A DNA stretch of 64,000 nucleotides from Parendozoicomonas callyspongiae. Its GTDB lineage: Bacteria; Pseudomonadota; Gammaproteobacteria; Pseudomonadales; Endozoicomonadaceae. The stretch lies in assembly GCF_023502345.1 (NCBI RefSeq), contig NZ_JAMFLX010000001.1, positions 62,001 through 126,000 of the forward strand. Reading direction: 5' to 3'. This document shows positions 37,579-45,004 of this stretch, in pieces (the first letter of the stretch is position 1; each line of letters begins with the position of its first letter). The notes under the pieces are model-generated. The model was not told the DNA's origin. It saw nothing but the letters and a program-made list of their open reading frames with translations, and did no database searches. The position numbers and the translations under genes are program-made.

Positions 37579-38877
37579 ATGAGTATTCGCGTTGTTCATT
37601 ACCTGAACCAGTTCTTTGCCCAGAAGGGTGGAGAAGAAGCCGCCCATCTTGGCATTGAGTATGTTGAGAACCCCATCGGTCCGGGTGTTCAGCTGGCTAA
37701 AATGCTGGAAGGCAAAATCGATCTGGTTGGCACCATTACCTGTGGTGACTCTTGGTTTAACGAGAACCAGGAAGTGGCCTGTGAAGGTATCCGGGAACTG
37801 CTGATTCAGACAAAGCCTGATCTTGTTATTACTGGTCCTGCCTTTAACGCCGGCCGCTACGGCATGGCCTGCGGCAACGTTGCCCAGGTTGCTGAAAACC
37901 TTGGTATCACTACGATATCCGGCATGTATCCTGAGAATCCAGGTCATGCTGTTTTCAACCCATATCTCTATGCTGTGGAAACCGGCAACAGTGCAGCTTC
38001 CATGCGTAAAGCGCTGCCAGATATGGTGAAAACGGTTGAGCACTTCCTGGAAAATGACCAAACCATGGGCCTGCCGGAAGAGGGCGGCTATATGCCCCGT
38101 CGGGTGCGCGTGAACTTCTTTGCAGAAGAGAACGGTGCCAAGCGAGCTGTGGATATGTTGCTGAACCGTTTAGAAGGTAAGCCATTCACTCCTGAGTTTG
38201 ATATGCCGGTTTATGACCGTGTACCACCTCAGCCAGCAGTTGAAGATCTCAGCAAAGCCACAATTGCACTGATTACTTCCGGTGGTGTTATTCCTGCAGG
38301 CAACCCGGATCGCATTGAATCATCCAGTGCTTCCAAGTTTGGTATCTACAGCATTGAAGGACTTGACCGACTGGAAGCTGGCGATTGGGAAACAGTCCAC
38401 GGAGGATACGACCCAGTTGTCTGTAACAAAGATCCAAACCGTGTCGCGCCAGTAGATGCTCTGCGCGAACTGGAAAAAGAAGGTCGTATCGGCAAGCTGC
38501 ACGATGAATACTTCGCCACCGTAGGTACCGGCACCCCGGTTTCCAATGCTGAAGGCTTTGGTAAAGAGATTGCCATGCACCTGCAGAAGGCCGGCATAAC
38601 TGCTGCCATCATGACTTCCACCTGAGGCACCTGCACTCGTTGCGGCGCAACGATGGTGAAAGAAATTGAGAAGGTTATGCCCGTGGTTCATCTGGCCACT
38701 GTCGTACCAATCTCCAAGACAGTAGGTGCCAACAGAATTGTTCCGGCGATTGCGATTCCTCACCCTCTGGGTGATCCAACCGTTAACCTGAAAGCAGAGA
38801 AACAACTACGTAAGGATCTGATTGAGAAGGGACTGGCTGCTTTGGAAACTTCTATTGATGAGCAAACTGTTTTCTAA
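37579..38877 (+). CDS. grdB: Glycine/sarcosine/betaine reductase component B, selenoprotein subunit (GrdB/GrdF/GrdH family)
   Basis: Selenocysteine-containing catalytic subunit. The frame from the ATG at 37579 meets a TGA at 38623-38625 (codon 349). It then continues without break for 83 codons as GTCTRCGATMVKEIEKVMPV to IDEQTVF and a TAA at 38877. Clostridial GrdB has selenocysteine at the equivalent place, in the sequence T-S-T-Sec-G-T-C-T-R-C-G, so TGA is read as selenocysteine. A hairpin suited to a bacterial SECIS follows at once. Total 432 residues, the family length. Upstream motifs: VVHYLNQFFAQKGGEEAA, TCGDSWFNEN, GPAFNAGRYGMACG. Standard annotation would truncate or split it. No grdA, grdC, grdD or Sec machinery is in the window. 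Confidence 0.92.
38631..38658 (+). other. Putative bacterial SECIS element of grdB
   Basis: Twelve bases after the TGA, TCGTTGC (38637-38643) and GCAACGA (38647-38653) form a perfect 7-bp stem with a GGC loop. The lower stem CAC/GTG extends it with a two-base bulge. Apical loop distance from the TGA is 18 bases, in the usual bacterial range. Confidence 0.65.
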
Positions 38878-38891
38878 GAAAAAACCAAGAG

Positions 38892-38927
38892 ACAAGAAAA
38901 AGGCCGGTTAACCGGCCTTTTTCTTGT
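38892..38927. terminator. Bidirectional terminator between grdB and araC-type gene
   Basis: A perfect 36-bp palindrome with two 18-bp arms (ACAAGAAAAAGGCCGGTT and its complement) gives a GC-rich core and T-run in both directions. It serves the convergent grdB and AraC-family genes. Confidence 0.85.
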
Positions 38928-38930
38928 TTA

Positions 38931-39830
38931 CTAAGCAGCAACCGCTCGCTGTTTTCTATAACGGCTTGGGCTGACCGACATAACCAGACGGAACTGGTTA
39001 TTAAAATTACTCAAGCTGGAATAGCCCACATTAATAGCAATACTGGCTATTGGCTCCCGGGTTTTCTCAAGCATTTCACAGGCATGACGAATACGCACCT
39101 GGTTCAGATACTTGATAAATGGCATCCCGGCATTACTCTTAAAGAACCGTGTGAATGTGCTGCGTGCCATACAGAAATTCTGGGCAACTTTTTCTACATA
39201 GAGTGACTCATGATAGTGGTCGTCTACGTAAGAACAAATCGCTGATACCAGCTGCCGGTTACGATTAATGGTTGGAGTATGGCAACGATCGGTAGAAACA
39301 GCTTTATAGTTATCTGCCAGCGCCAGCTGGTTCAGAACATCAAAGAGATAGATAACTTCACTGAAGTGGAAGGTATTGCGCAGATGTTTGGCAGACTCAA
39401 AAACAGGGTTGTTCTTTTCGCCTGAAAAAACAATTCCATAACCGGTCCGTGCCAGAAAAGCCCGAATCTGGTTGAATGGCCGGCTATTGATAAATTCGCG
39501 GCCTAATGCAGAAGTTCGAAACACAATAGAAAAACAATCTTCGATACTTGGATCGTTTTCCATTCTCAGCAGGCTGGGAACATAAGGGCCAATAGCAGCA
39601 ATATCTCCAGGTTCCAGAATGCGGCAATTGTCACCGATCTGCAGCGTTCTCCTACCAAGAACATTAAAAATCAACTCGTAGTCGCTGCGATAATGCATCT
39701 CAGAGGAAGAGACAATACGCTTATCAAACAGCACATAGTCCACTTTTTCATTTCTGTTGAGCAAACCTACTGACACGCGCTCCCCCTGCAAAAAATACAA
39801 GCTGATCGAAACTTCATCCGCTTTGTACAT
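38931..39830 (-). CDS. AraC-family transcriptional regulator
   Basis: 299 residues from the ATG at 39830; a TTG six codons earlier is an alternative. The N-terminal half is a cupin-like sensing domain (SDYELIFNVLGRRTLQIGDN; LEPGDIAAIG). The C-terminal AraC domain has two helix-turn-helix segments (YVEKVAQNFCMARSTFTRFF and IASIAINVGYSSLSNFNNQF). It lies between the component B genes and the amidinotransferase and is divergent from the latter, so it may control either or both. The effector is unknown. Confidence 0.9.
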   Translation of the reverse strand: MYKADEVSISLYFLQGERVSVGLLNRNEKVDYVLFDKRIVSSSEMHYRSDYELIFNVLGRRTLQIGDNCRILEPGDIAAIGPYVPSLLRMENDPSIEDCFSIVFRTSALGREFINSRPFNQIRAFLARTGYGIVFSGEKNNPVFESAKHLRNTFHFSEVIYLFDVLNQLALADNYKAVSTDRCHTPTINRNRQLVSAICSYVDDHYHESLYVEKVAQNFCMARSTFTRFFKSNAGMPFIKYLNQVRIRHACEMLEKTREPIASIAINVGYSSLSNFNNQFRLVMSVSPSRYRKQRAVAA

Positions 39831-40375
39831 TAAACGTATGTTGGGCAAGCGATATTTTGATATGAATCAGCAAAAGCACACTCAATGAGTATAAGTTATA
39901 CAGTATTAGTCAATAAGATGGTCAAAACAGGGGTAAAGGGTATATTTTTTGTTGTTTTGTATCTACCGAGTGTCAGGCTCCATCAATCTAATAATTAACA
40001 ACTTGTCTTTATTTGATCTTCACTATCAGATTTAAACTCATCTCATTTTACACCCCCATATAAAAGTCATATTTCTAAACCTGAATATTTTTCAATAGGC
40101 GTCAACATACAAGCATCAACTTGATATACATCACTATCAAAAACCAAACTAATCTAAATCGGCATAATTCAGAGCAAGCATGATCAGAAAAGTGTAGTTT
40201 CCTGAATCTATTTCGTTAGTCTAGATATCGAGTTTTCAATAACGTCTTACACAAAGACTTATTTATAGAGCGCCAGAGACTGATCATTAATTAGATTTAA
40301 AATCGATGCATTAGAAACAACTAATGCGATGCATCTCTGACACTATCTGATTATCATAATGATGGAGCTGAGACC
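39831..40375. promoter_or_regulatory. 545-bp regulatory gap between araC-type and amidinotransferase genes
   Basis: A+T-rich, no gene seen. It holds an FNR-like site TTGATATACATCAC at 40131-40144 (one mismatch to TTGAT-N4-ATCAA). Close to the amidinotransferase it has GCATTAG-AAACAA-CTAATGC (40308-40327), a 7-bp inverted repeat that may be an AraC-type or other operator. The length suggests a complex divergent control region. Confidence 0.45.
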
Positions 40376-41611
40376 ATGGGCAGTATTTCCAATGATCTGT
40401 ATCCCAATGCAGCAATGCCACTTTCACGCAAAGAAAATGGCGTGCCTTTATATCGTCCTGGTTTGAAGGTTGAATCTTATAACGACTTCGATCCACTCCG
40501 TCATGTTATCGTAGGTATTGCAGACAACCAGCATATTCCAGAAGCCTGCCCAGCCAGTAATGAAAAAATTCCTGCCGATTCCCCCATGCGGGGCAGCAAG
40601 GCTGGACGCCGTACTCAGGAGAGTATTGATCAAGCCAACGAATGCCTGAACAACTTTGCCTCCATGCTGGAAGGGCGCGGTATTATTGTTGACCGTCCAG
40701 CCGCTGTTGACTGGCATGAGCGCATTGAAACGCCTGACTTCACCATCAGCTCTGGCTTCGGCTGCATGCCTCCACGTGACTGCCTGCTGACTGTAGGCAA
40801 AACCTTCCTGATGGCTCCCATGAGCTTCCGCAGCCGTTACTTTGAATACCTGGCATTCCACGATCTGGCCCGTGAATACTTTGAGTCTGACCCTGAATGT
40901 ATTATCGAGCAAGCTCCCCGCCCTCGTCTGGCAGATGAAAGCTTCCGCATGGATTATGTGGCTGCCTATGAGTATCTCTCTGACGACGAGACCATGGCTC
41001 GCTCACTGCGTAAGGAATACAGCACCCTGGAAACTGATATTCTGTTCGACGCAGCAGACGCCATGCGCCTGGGTAAAGACATCTTTGTTCAGCACGGTCT
41101 GACTACCAACCTGGCAGGTATCCGCTGGCTGAAGCGTAAGTTCGAGCCTCAGGGCTATCGTATTCACACTTTGAGCTTCCGTGATAATCATCCGATCCAT
41201 ATTGACGCAACCTTCTGCCCACTGCGTCCAGGACTGATGCTGCTTAACCCACACCGCCCTCTGTTTGATGGTCAGCACGAAATCTTTAAGAAGAATGGCT
41301 GGGAGATTGTTGAAGCTGCTGAGCCTGCTCACAAGAATCCACCACCTCTGTGCTACTCCTCTGTCTGGCTGTCCATGAACATCCTGATTCTGGATCACAA
41401 AACAGTCTGCGTTGAAGCAACAGAAACCGCACAGATGGAGCAGTTCGACAAACTCGGCTTTGAAGTTATCCCAGTTCCATTCCGCGATGCCTATGCATTT
41501 GGTGGTGGCCTGCACTGCTCAACCGCTGATGTATATCGTGAGGGTACCCGTGAAGATTACTTCCCCAACCAGTTCGCAGGAGCACACAGCGTTGAGTACT
41601 GGGAGTATTAA
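40376..41611 (+). CDS. Glycine amidinotransferase-like enzyme (AGAT family)
   Basis: Expected reaction: L-arginine + glycine to L-ornithine + guanidinoacetate, cytoplasmic. 411 residues, close to vertebrate AGAT without its mitochondrial leader. The catalytic set is present: Asp in ILFDAADAMRLGKDIF, His in HPIHIDATFCPLRPG and the nucleophile Cys381 in GGGLHCSTADVYR (compare GGGFHCWTCDVRR in human AGAT). The whole middle follows the AGAT pattern rather than that of arginine deiminase. Its neighbours (component B reductase, symporter) also handle glycine-type compounds, so it may make or consume guanidinoacetate. A related acceptor such as another amine cannot be excluded. Confidence 0.88.
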   Translation: MGSISNDLYPNAAMPLSRKENGVPLYRPGLKVESYNDFDPLRHVIVGIADNQHIPEACPASNEKIPADSPMRGSKAGRRTQESIDQANECLNNFASMLEGRGIIVDRPAAVDWHERIETPDFTISSGFGCMPPRDCLLTVGKTFLMAPMSFRSRYFEYLAFHDLAREYFESDPECIIEQAPRPRLADESFRMDYVAAYEYLSDDETMARSLRKEYSTLETDILFDAADAMRLGKDIFVQHGLTTNLAGIRWLKRKFEPQGYRIHTLSFRDNHPIHIDATFCPLRPGLMLLNPHRPLFDGQHEIFKKNGWEIVEAAEPAHKNPPPLCYSSVWLSMNILILDHKTVCVEATETAQMEQFDKLGFEVIPVPFRDAYAFGGGLHCSTADVYREGTREDYFPNQFAGAHSVEYWEY

Positions 41612-41643
41612 TCACACAAAATAAAACATGGAAGGGTCTATTG

Positions 41644-41671
41644 ATGCCGCTCTTTTTGAGCGGCATTTTTT
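41644..41671 (+). terminator. Terminator after the amidinotransferase
   Basis: ATGCCGCTC and GAGCGGCAT form a perfect 9-bp stem with a T5 loop, followed by six T. The ATG at 41645 in this hairpin is therefore not the start of the next gene. Confidence 0.9.
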
Positions 41672-41718
41672 ATGCCACACCTCAGGTCATAAACCATACC
41701 TATACTTTACCGCTTTTA

Positions 41719-42450
41719 ATGAGCAGGCAGAATAGTCAAATGGAGTTTAAAGGAGATCTTCCAGAACTTTTTACCAAAGCGGTTGAAGGAGATATCAGCT
41801 ACATCTTTATGAGAGATTTACCTGCACTGCTCAAGAAGCATGCTTGCACCGGAAATATGGCTCTCGACTACGGTTGTGGAACAGGTGTGCGCCTTCCGTT
41901 CCTGAAAGATCAGGGTTTTAATGTTGAGGGCGTCGATATTGAGCCGGATATGCTGAACCAGGCTCGGCAGCTCCACCCGGAGTTCTCTGTCACTCATATC
42001 AAGTCAGGAAATATTCCAAAACCAGACAATTGCTTTGATCTGGTATTCTGCAGTTACGTTCTTCTTATGATCCCGACAAAAGCCGAGATGTATCAGGTCA
42101 TGGCTGAGATCTATCGTGTTCTCAAACCCGGAGGAGTGTTTGTCTTATTAACCGCTGCCGAAAACATTTATGACCATTCCCGAGACTGGCTTTTATATGA
42201 GCCCATAGATTACCAGCCCTATCCCCCCACAAGTGGCAGCACTGTCAAAGTTAAAGTCCGCGACAGTTCACTGGTATTTGAAGATTATTACTGGACAACT
42301 GAAGATTACCGATCAGTTTTTCATGAAGCTGGCTTTGTTTTGGAAGAACATATCCAGCCTCTGGGATACAAGGGGGAATATCTTGAATGGAAAGATGAGC
42401 TGGAATACCCAAACAACTCCACTTTTATTCTGAGAAAGCCAGCTGCGTAA
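41719..42450 (+). CDS. Class I SAM-dependent methyltransferase
   Basis: 243 residues from the ATG at 41719; an ATG seven codons later is also possible. Upstream in-frame ATG codons fall in the preceding terminator. The Rossmann fold shows motif I LDYGCGTGVRLPFL, the acidic residue of motif II in VEGVDIEPDMLNQA, motif IV-like FDLVFCSYVLLM and LKPGGVFVLL. The substrate is not evident. Next to an amidinotransferase one thinks of guanidinoacetate N-methylation, but the sequence looks like a generic UbiE/type 11 methyltransferase and not like known GAMT. Confidence 0.85.
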   Translation: MSRQNSQMEFKGDLPELFTKAVEGDISYIFMRDLPALLKKHACTGNMALDYGCGTGVRLPFLKDQGFNVEGVDIEPDMLNQARQLHPEFSVTHIKSGNIPKPDNCFDLVFCSYVLLMIPTKAEMYQVMAEIYRVLKPGGVFVLLTAAENIYDHSRDWLLYEPIDYQPYPPTSGSTVKVKVRDSSLVFEDYYWTTEDYRSVFHEAGFVLEEHIQPLGYKGEYLEWKDELEYPNNSTFILRKPAA

Positions 42451-42474
42451 TGCTTGATAGAAGAACGGAATTGA

Positions 42475-42506
42475 AAAAGGCCATGCAGAATTCTGCATGG
42501 CCTTTT
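42475..42506. terminator. Bidirectional terminator between methyltransferase and pflB
   Basis: A perfect 32-bp palindrome with 16-bp arms (AAAAGGCCATGCAGAA and its complement) and T-runs at both ends. It separates the two convergent genes. Confidence 0.85.
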
Positions 42507-42532
42507 GGGGGGACTATTTCCGTACTTTTAGA

Positions 42533-44821
42533 TTACATGGATTCAGTAAAGGTACGGGTAATAACGTCCATCTGCTGTTCACGAGTCAGAGAGTTGAAAC
42601 GAACAGCGTAACCGGAAACACGGATGGTCAGGGAAGGATACTTGGTTGGGTTTTCCATAGCATCTTCCAGCATCTCGCGGTTCATAACGTTTACGTTCAA
42701 GTGCTGACCACCTTCACGCTCAGTTTCAGTATGGAAGTAACCATCCATCAGACCAGCCAGGTTTCTTTGACGGCTGACTTCATCCTTACCAAGAGCCTTG
42801 GGCACGATAGAGAAGGTGTAGGAGATACCGTCCTTCGCATATTCGAATGGCAGCTTGGCAACGGAACTCAGGGATGCAACCGCACCGCTGGTGTCACGGC
42901 CGTGCATTGGGTTGGCGCCAGGACCGAAAGGCTGTCCTGCACGACGACCGTCAGGTGTGTTACCAGTCTTCTTACCGTATACCACGTTGGAAGTGATGGT
43001 CAGAATGGATTGAGTAGGCAGAGCGTTGCGGTATGTCTGGTGAGAAGCAACCTTCTTCATAAAGCGCTCAACCAGATCACAGGCGATGCTGTCTACGCGA
43101 TCATCGTTGTTACCGTACTTCGGATAGTCACCGTTGATTTCGAAGTCAACTGCGATGCCGTTTTCATCACGAACAGGTTTGACTTCTGCGTACTTGATAG
43201 CAGCCAGGGAGTCAGCAGCGATGGACAGACCAGCGATACCACAGGCCATGGTACGGAATACGTCACGGTCATGCAGAGCCATCAGAGCAGCTTCGTAGCT
43301 GTACTTGTCATGCATGTAGTGGATGCAGTTGAGTGCAGTCACGTACTGAGTCGCCAGCCAGTCCATGATGTTATCCAGACGGCCCATAACATCGTCATAG
43401 GTCAGAACATCAGCAGTGATAGCTTCAGACTTGGGAGCAATCTGAACCTTCAGCTTCTCATCCATACCACCGTTGATAGCGTACAGCAGCGCCTTACCCA
43501 GATTGGCTCGGGCACCGAAGAACTGCATCTGCTTACCAACAATCATGGGAGATACGCAGCAAGCGATTGCGTAGTCATCGCTCTGCATGTCAGGACGCAT
43601 CAGGTCATCGTTTTCGTACTGGATGGAACTGGTGTCGATGGAAACCTTGGCACAGTACTCCTTGAAGCCCTGAGGCAGTTGCTCAGACCACAGAACAGTG
43701 ACGTTTGGCTCAGGAGAAGGTCCCATGGTGTACAGAGTGTTCAGGAAACGGAAGCTGGTTTTGGAAACCAGAGTACGACCGTCCATGCCCATACCGGCAA
43801 CAGATTCAGTTGCCCAGATTGGGTCGCCGGAGAACAGTTCATCATATTCAGGAGTGCGCAGGAAACGAACCATACGCAGCTTCATAACGAAGTGATCGAT
43901 GTACTCCTGGGCTTCGGATTCGGTGATAACACCTTTTTCCAGATCGCGCTGAATGTAGACATCCAGGAAGGTGGATACACGGCCCAGAGACATGGCTGCA
44001 CCGTTCTGGCTCTTAACCGCGGCCAGGTAGCCGAAGTAAGTCCACTGAACAGCTTCTTTAGCGTTGTTAGCAGGACGGGAGATATCGAAACCGTACTTCT
44101 CAGCCATAACCTTCATATCAGCCAGAGCGCGGTATTGATCGAAGATCTCTTCACGCAGCTGAATGGTAGCTTCCAGATCTTTCCCAGAAGACAGCTTGTC
44201 TTCCAGAGACTGGTGCTGAGCAGCCTTGTCCTTCATCAGGAAGTCGATACCGTACAGAGCAACACGACGGTAGTCGCCAATGATACGACCACGGCCGTAT
44301 GCATCAGGCAGACCAGTCAGAACACCGGACTTTCGGCAGGCACGAATGCCCGCTGTGTAAACGTCGAATACACCCTGGTTATGGGTCTTACGGTATTCAG
44401 TAAATATCTTCTTGGTATCAGCATCCAGTTCACGGCCATAGGCTGCGCAGGAGCCTTCAACCATACGGATACCACCGTTAGGCATGATGGCACGCTTCAG
44501 TGGCGCGTCAGTCTGCAGACCTACGATAGTTTCCAGAGGCTGATCAATATAACCGGCATCGTGGCTGATGATGGTGGAAGGCATCTTGGTGTCAAAATCA
44601 ACCGGCGCGTGAGTACGGTTTTCGACCTTGATACCTTCCAGAACATCGGCCCACAGTTTTTCAGTGGCTTTGGTTGCGCCTGCCAAAAAGCCGTCATCGC
44701 CCTCATATGGGGCATAGTTTTTCTGGATAAAGTCACGAACGTTAACGGAATGATTCCACTCCCCATTAACGAAACCTTCCCAGGCATTGCTATCTGATTT
44801 TTGACTGTTTTCAGTAGTCAT
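42533..44821 (-). CDS. pflB: Formate acetyltransferase (pyruvate formate-lyase)
   Basis: Glycyl-radical enzyme converting pyruvate and CoA to acetyl-CoA and formate in anaerobic growth. 762 residues, as in E. coli. The active-site Cys pair is in [13 protein letters not shown] and the glycyl radical site in [11 protein letters not shown] near the C-terminus. The ATG at 44821 is chosen because GAGGG precedes it and the following sequence aligns with PflB; an in-frame upstream extension has no ribosome site. It lies downstream of pta. The activase gene pflA is not adjacent. Confidence 0.97.
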   Translation of the reverse strand: MTTENSQKSDSNAWEGFVNGEWNHSVNVRDFIQKNYAPYEGDDGFLAGATKATEKLWADVLEGIKVENRTHAPVDFDTKMPSTIISHDAGYIDQPLETIVGLQTDAPLKRAIMPNGGIRMVEGSCAAYGRELDADTKKIFTEYRKTHNQGVFDVYTAGIRACRKSGVLTGLPDAYGRGRIIGDYRRVALYGIDFLMKDKAAQHQSLEDKLSSGKDLEATIQLREEIFDQYRALADMKVMAEKYGFDISRPANNAKEAVQWTYFGYLAAVKSQNGAAMSLGRVSTFLDVYIQRDLEKGVITESEAQEYIDHFVMKLRMVRFLRTPEYDELFSGDPIWATESVAGMGMDGRTLVSKTSFRFLNTLYTMGPSPEPNVTVLWSEQLPQGFKEYCAKVSIDTSSIQYENDDLMRPDMQSDDYAIACCVSPMIVGKQMQFFGARANLGKALLYAINGGMDEKLKVQIAPKSEAITADVLTYDDVMGRLDNIMDWLATQYVTALNCIHYMHDKYSYEAALMALHDRDVFRTMACGIAGLSIAADSLAAIKYAEVKPVRDENGIAVDFEINGDYPKYGNNDDRVDSIACDLVERFMKKVASHQTYRNALPTQSILTITSNVVYGKKTGNTPDGRRAGQPFGPGANPMHGRDTSGAVASLSSVAKLPFEYAKDGISYTFSIVPKALGKDEVSRQRNLAGLMDGYFHTETEREGGQHLNVNVMNREMLEDAMENPTKYPSLTIRVSGYAVRFNSLTREQQMDVITRTFTESM

Positions 44822-44884
44822 TTGTATACCCTCGGACACTGTCGTGCAGCGCCTCTCTTTAGGACACAGCGGGCACAACATCTA

Positions 44885-44992
44885 TCCAGAGGCATCCTCC
44901 CGCCTCTGGAATACATGTCAGCGCCAGCAAAAAATGCTTTCAGGCAGAAGGGTAAGCCGTCTGGTCTTCTCCGGACTCGAGCAACTTACCCT
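44885..44992 (-). other. Two hairpins in the pta-pflB gap
   Basis: On the minus strand, AGGGTAAG and its complement (44949-44992) enclose an inner GTCCGG/CTGGAC pairing. Further downstream TCCAGAGGC (44885-44893) pairs perfectly with GCCTCTGGA (44902-44910). Neither has a T-run, so they are more likely RNA processing, stability or regulatory structures than terminators. Confidence 0.4.
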
Positions 44993-45004
44993 CAAGTTCA
45001 GGGT

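Noticed and set aside
38653-38877. Separate 74-residue gene starting at the internal ATG after grdB
   Set aside because: It is the C-terminal part of the selenoprotein GrdB beyond the TGA and has no ribosome site of its own.
35956-40375. Hidden grdA (selenoprotein A) near grdEB
   Set aside because: I checked the gaps around grdEB for a short frame interrupted by TGA with the GrdA pattern and found none.
41641-41718. N-terminal extension of the methyltransferase
   Set aside because: The upstream start lies inside the intrinsic terminator of the amidinotransferase gene.
42497-44797. 766-codon open frame opposite pflB
   Set aside because: It is the antisense of a fully recognised PflB; His/Gln/Val-rich composition and lack of domains mark it as a codon-usage shadow.
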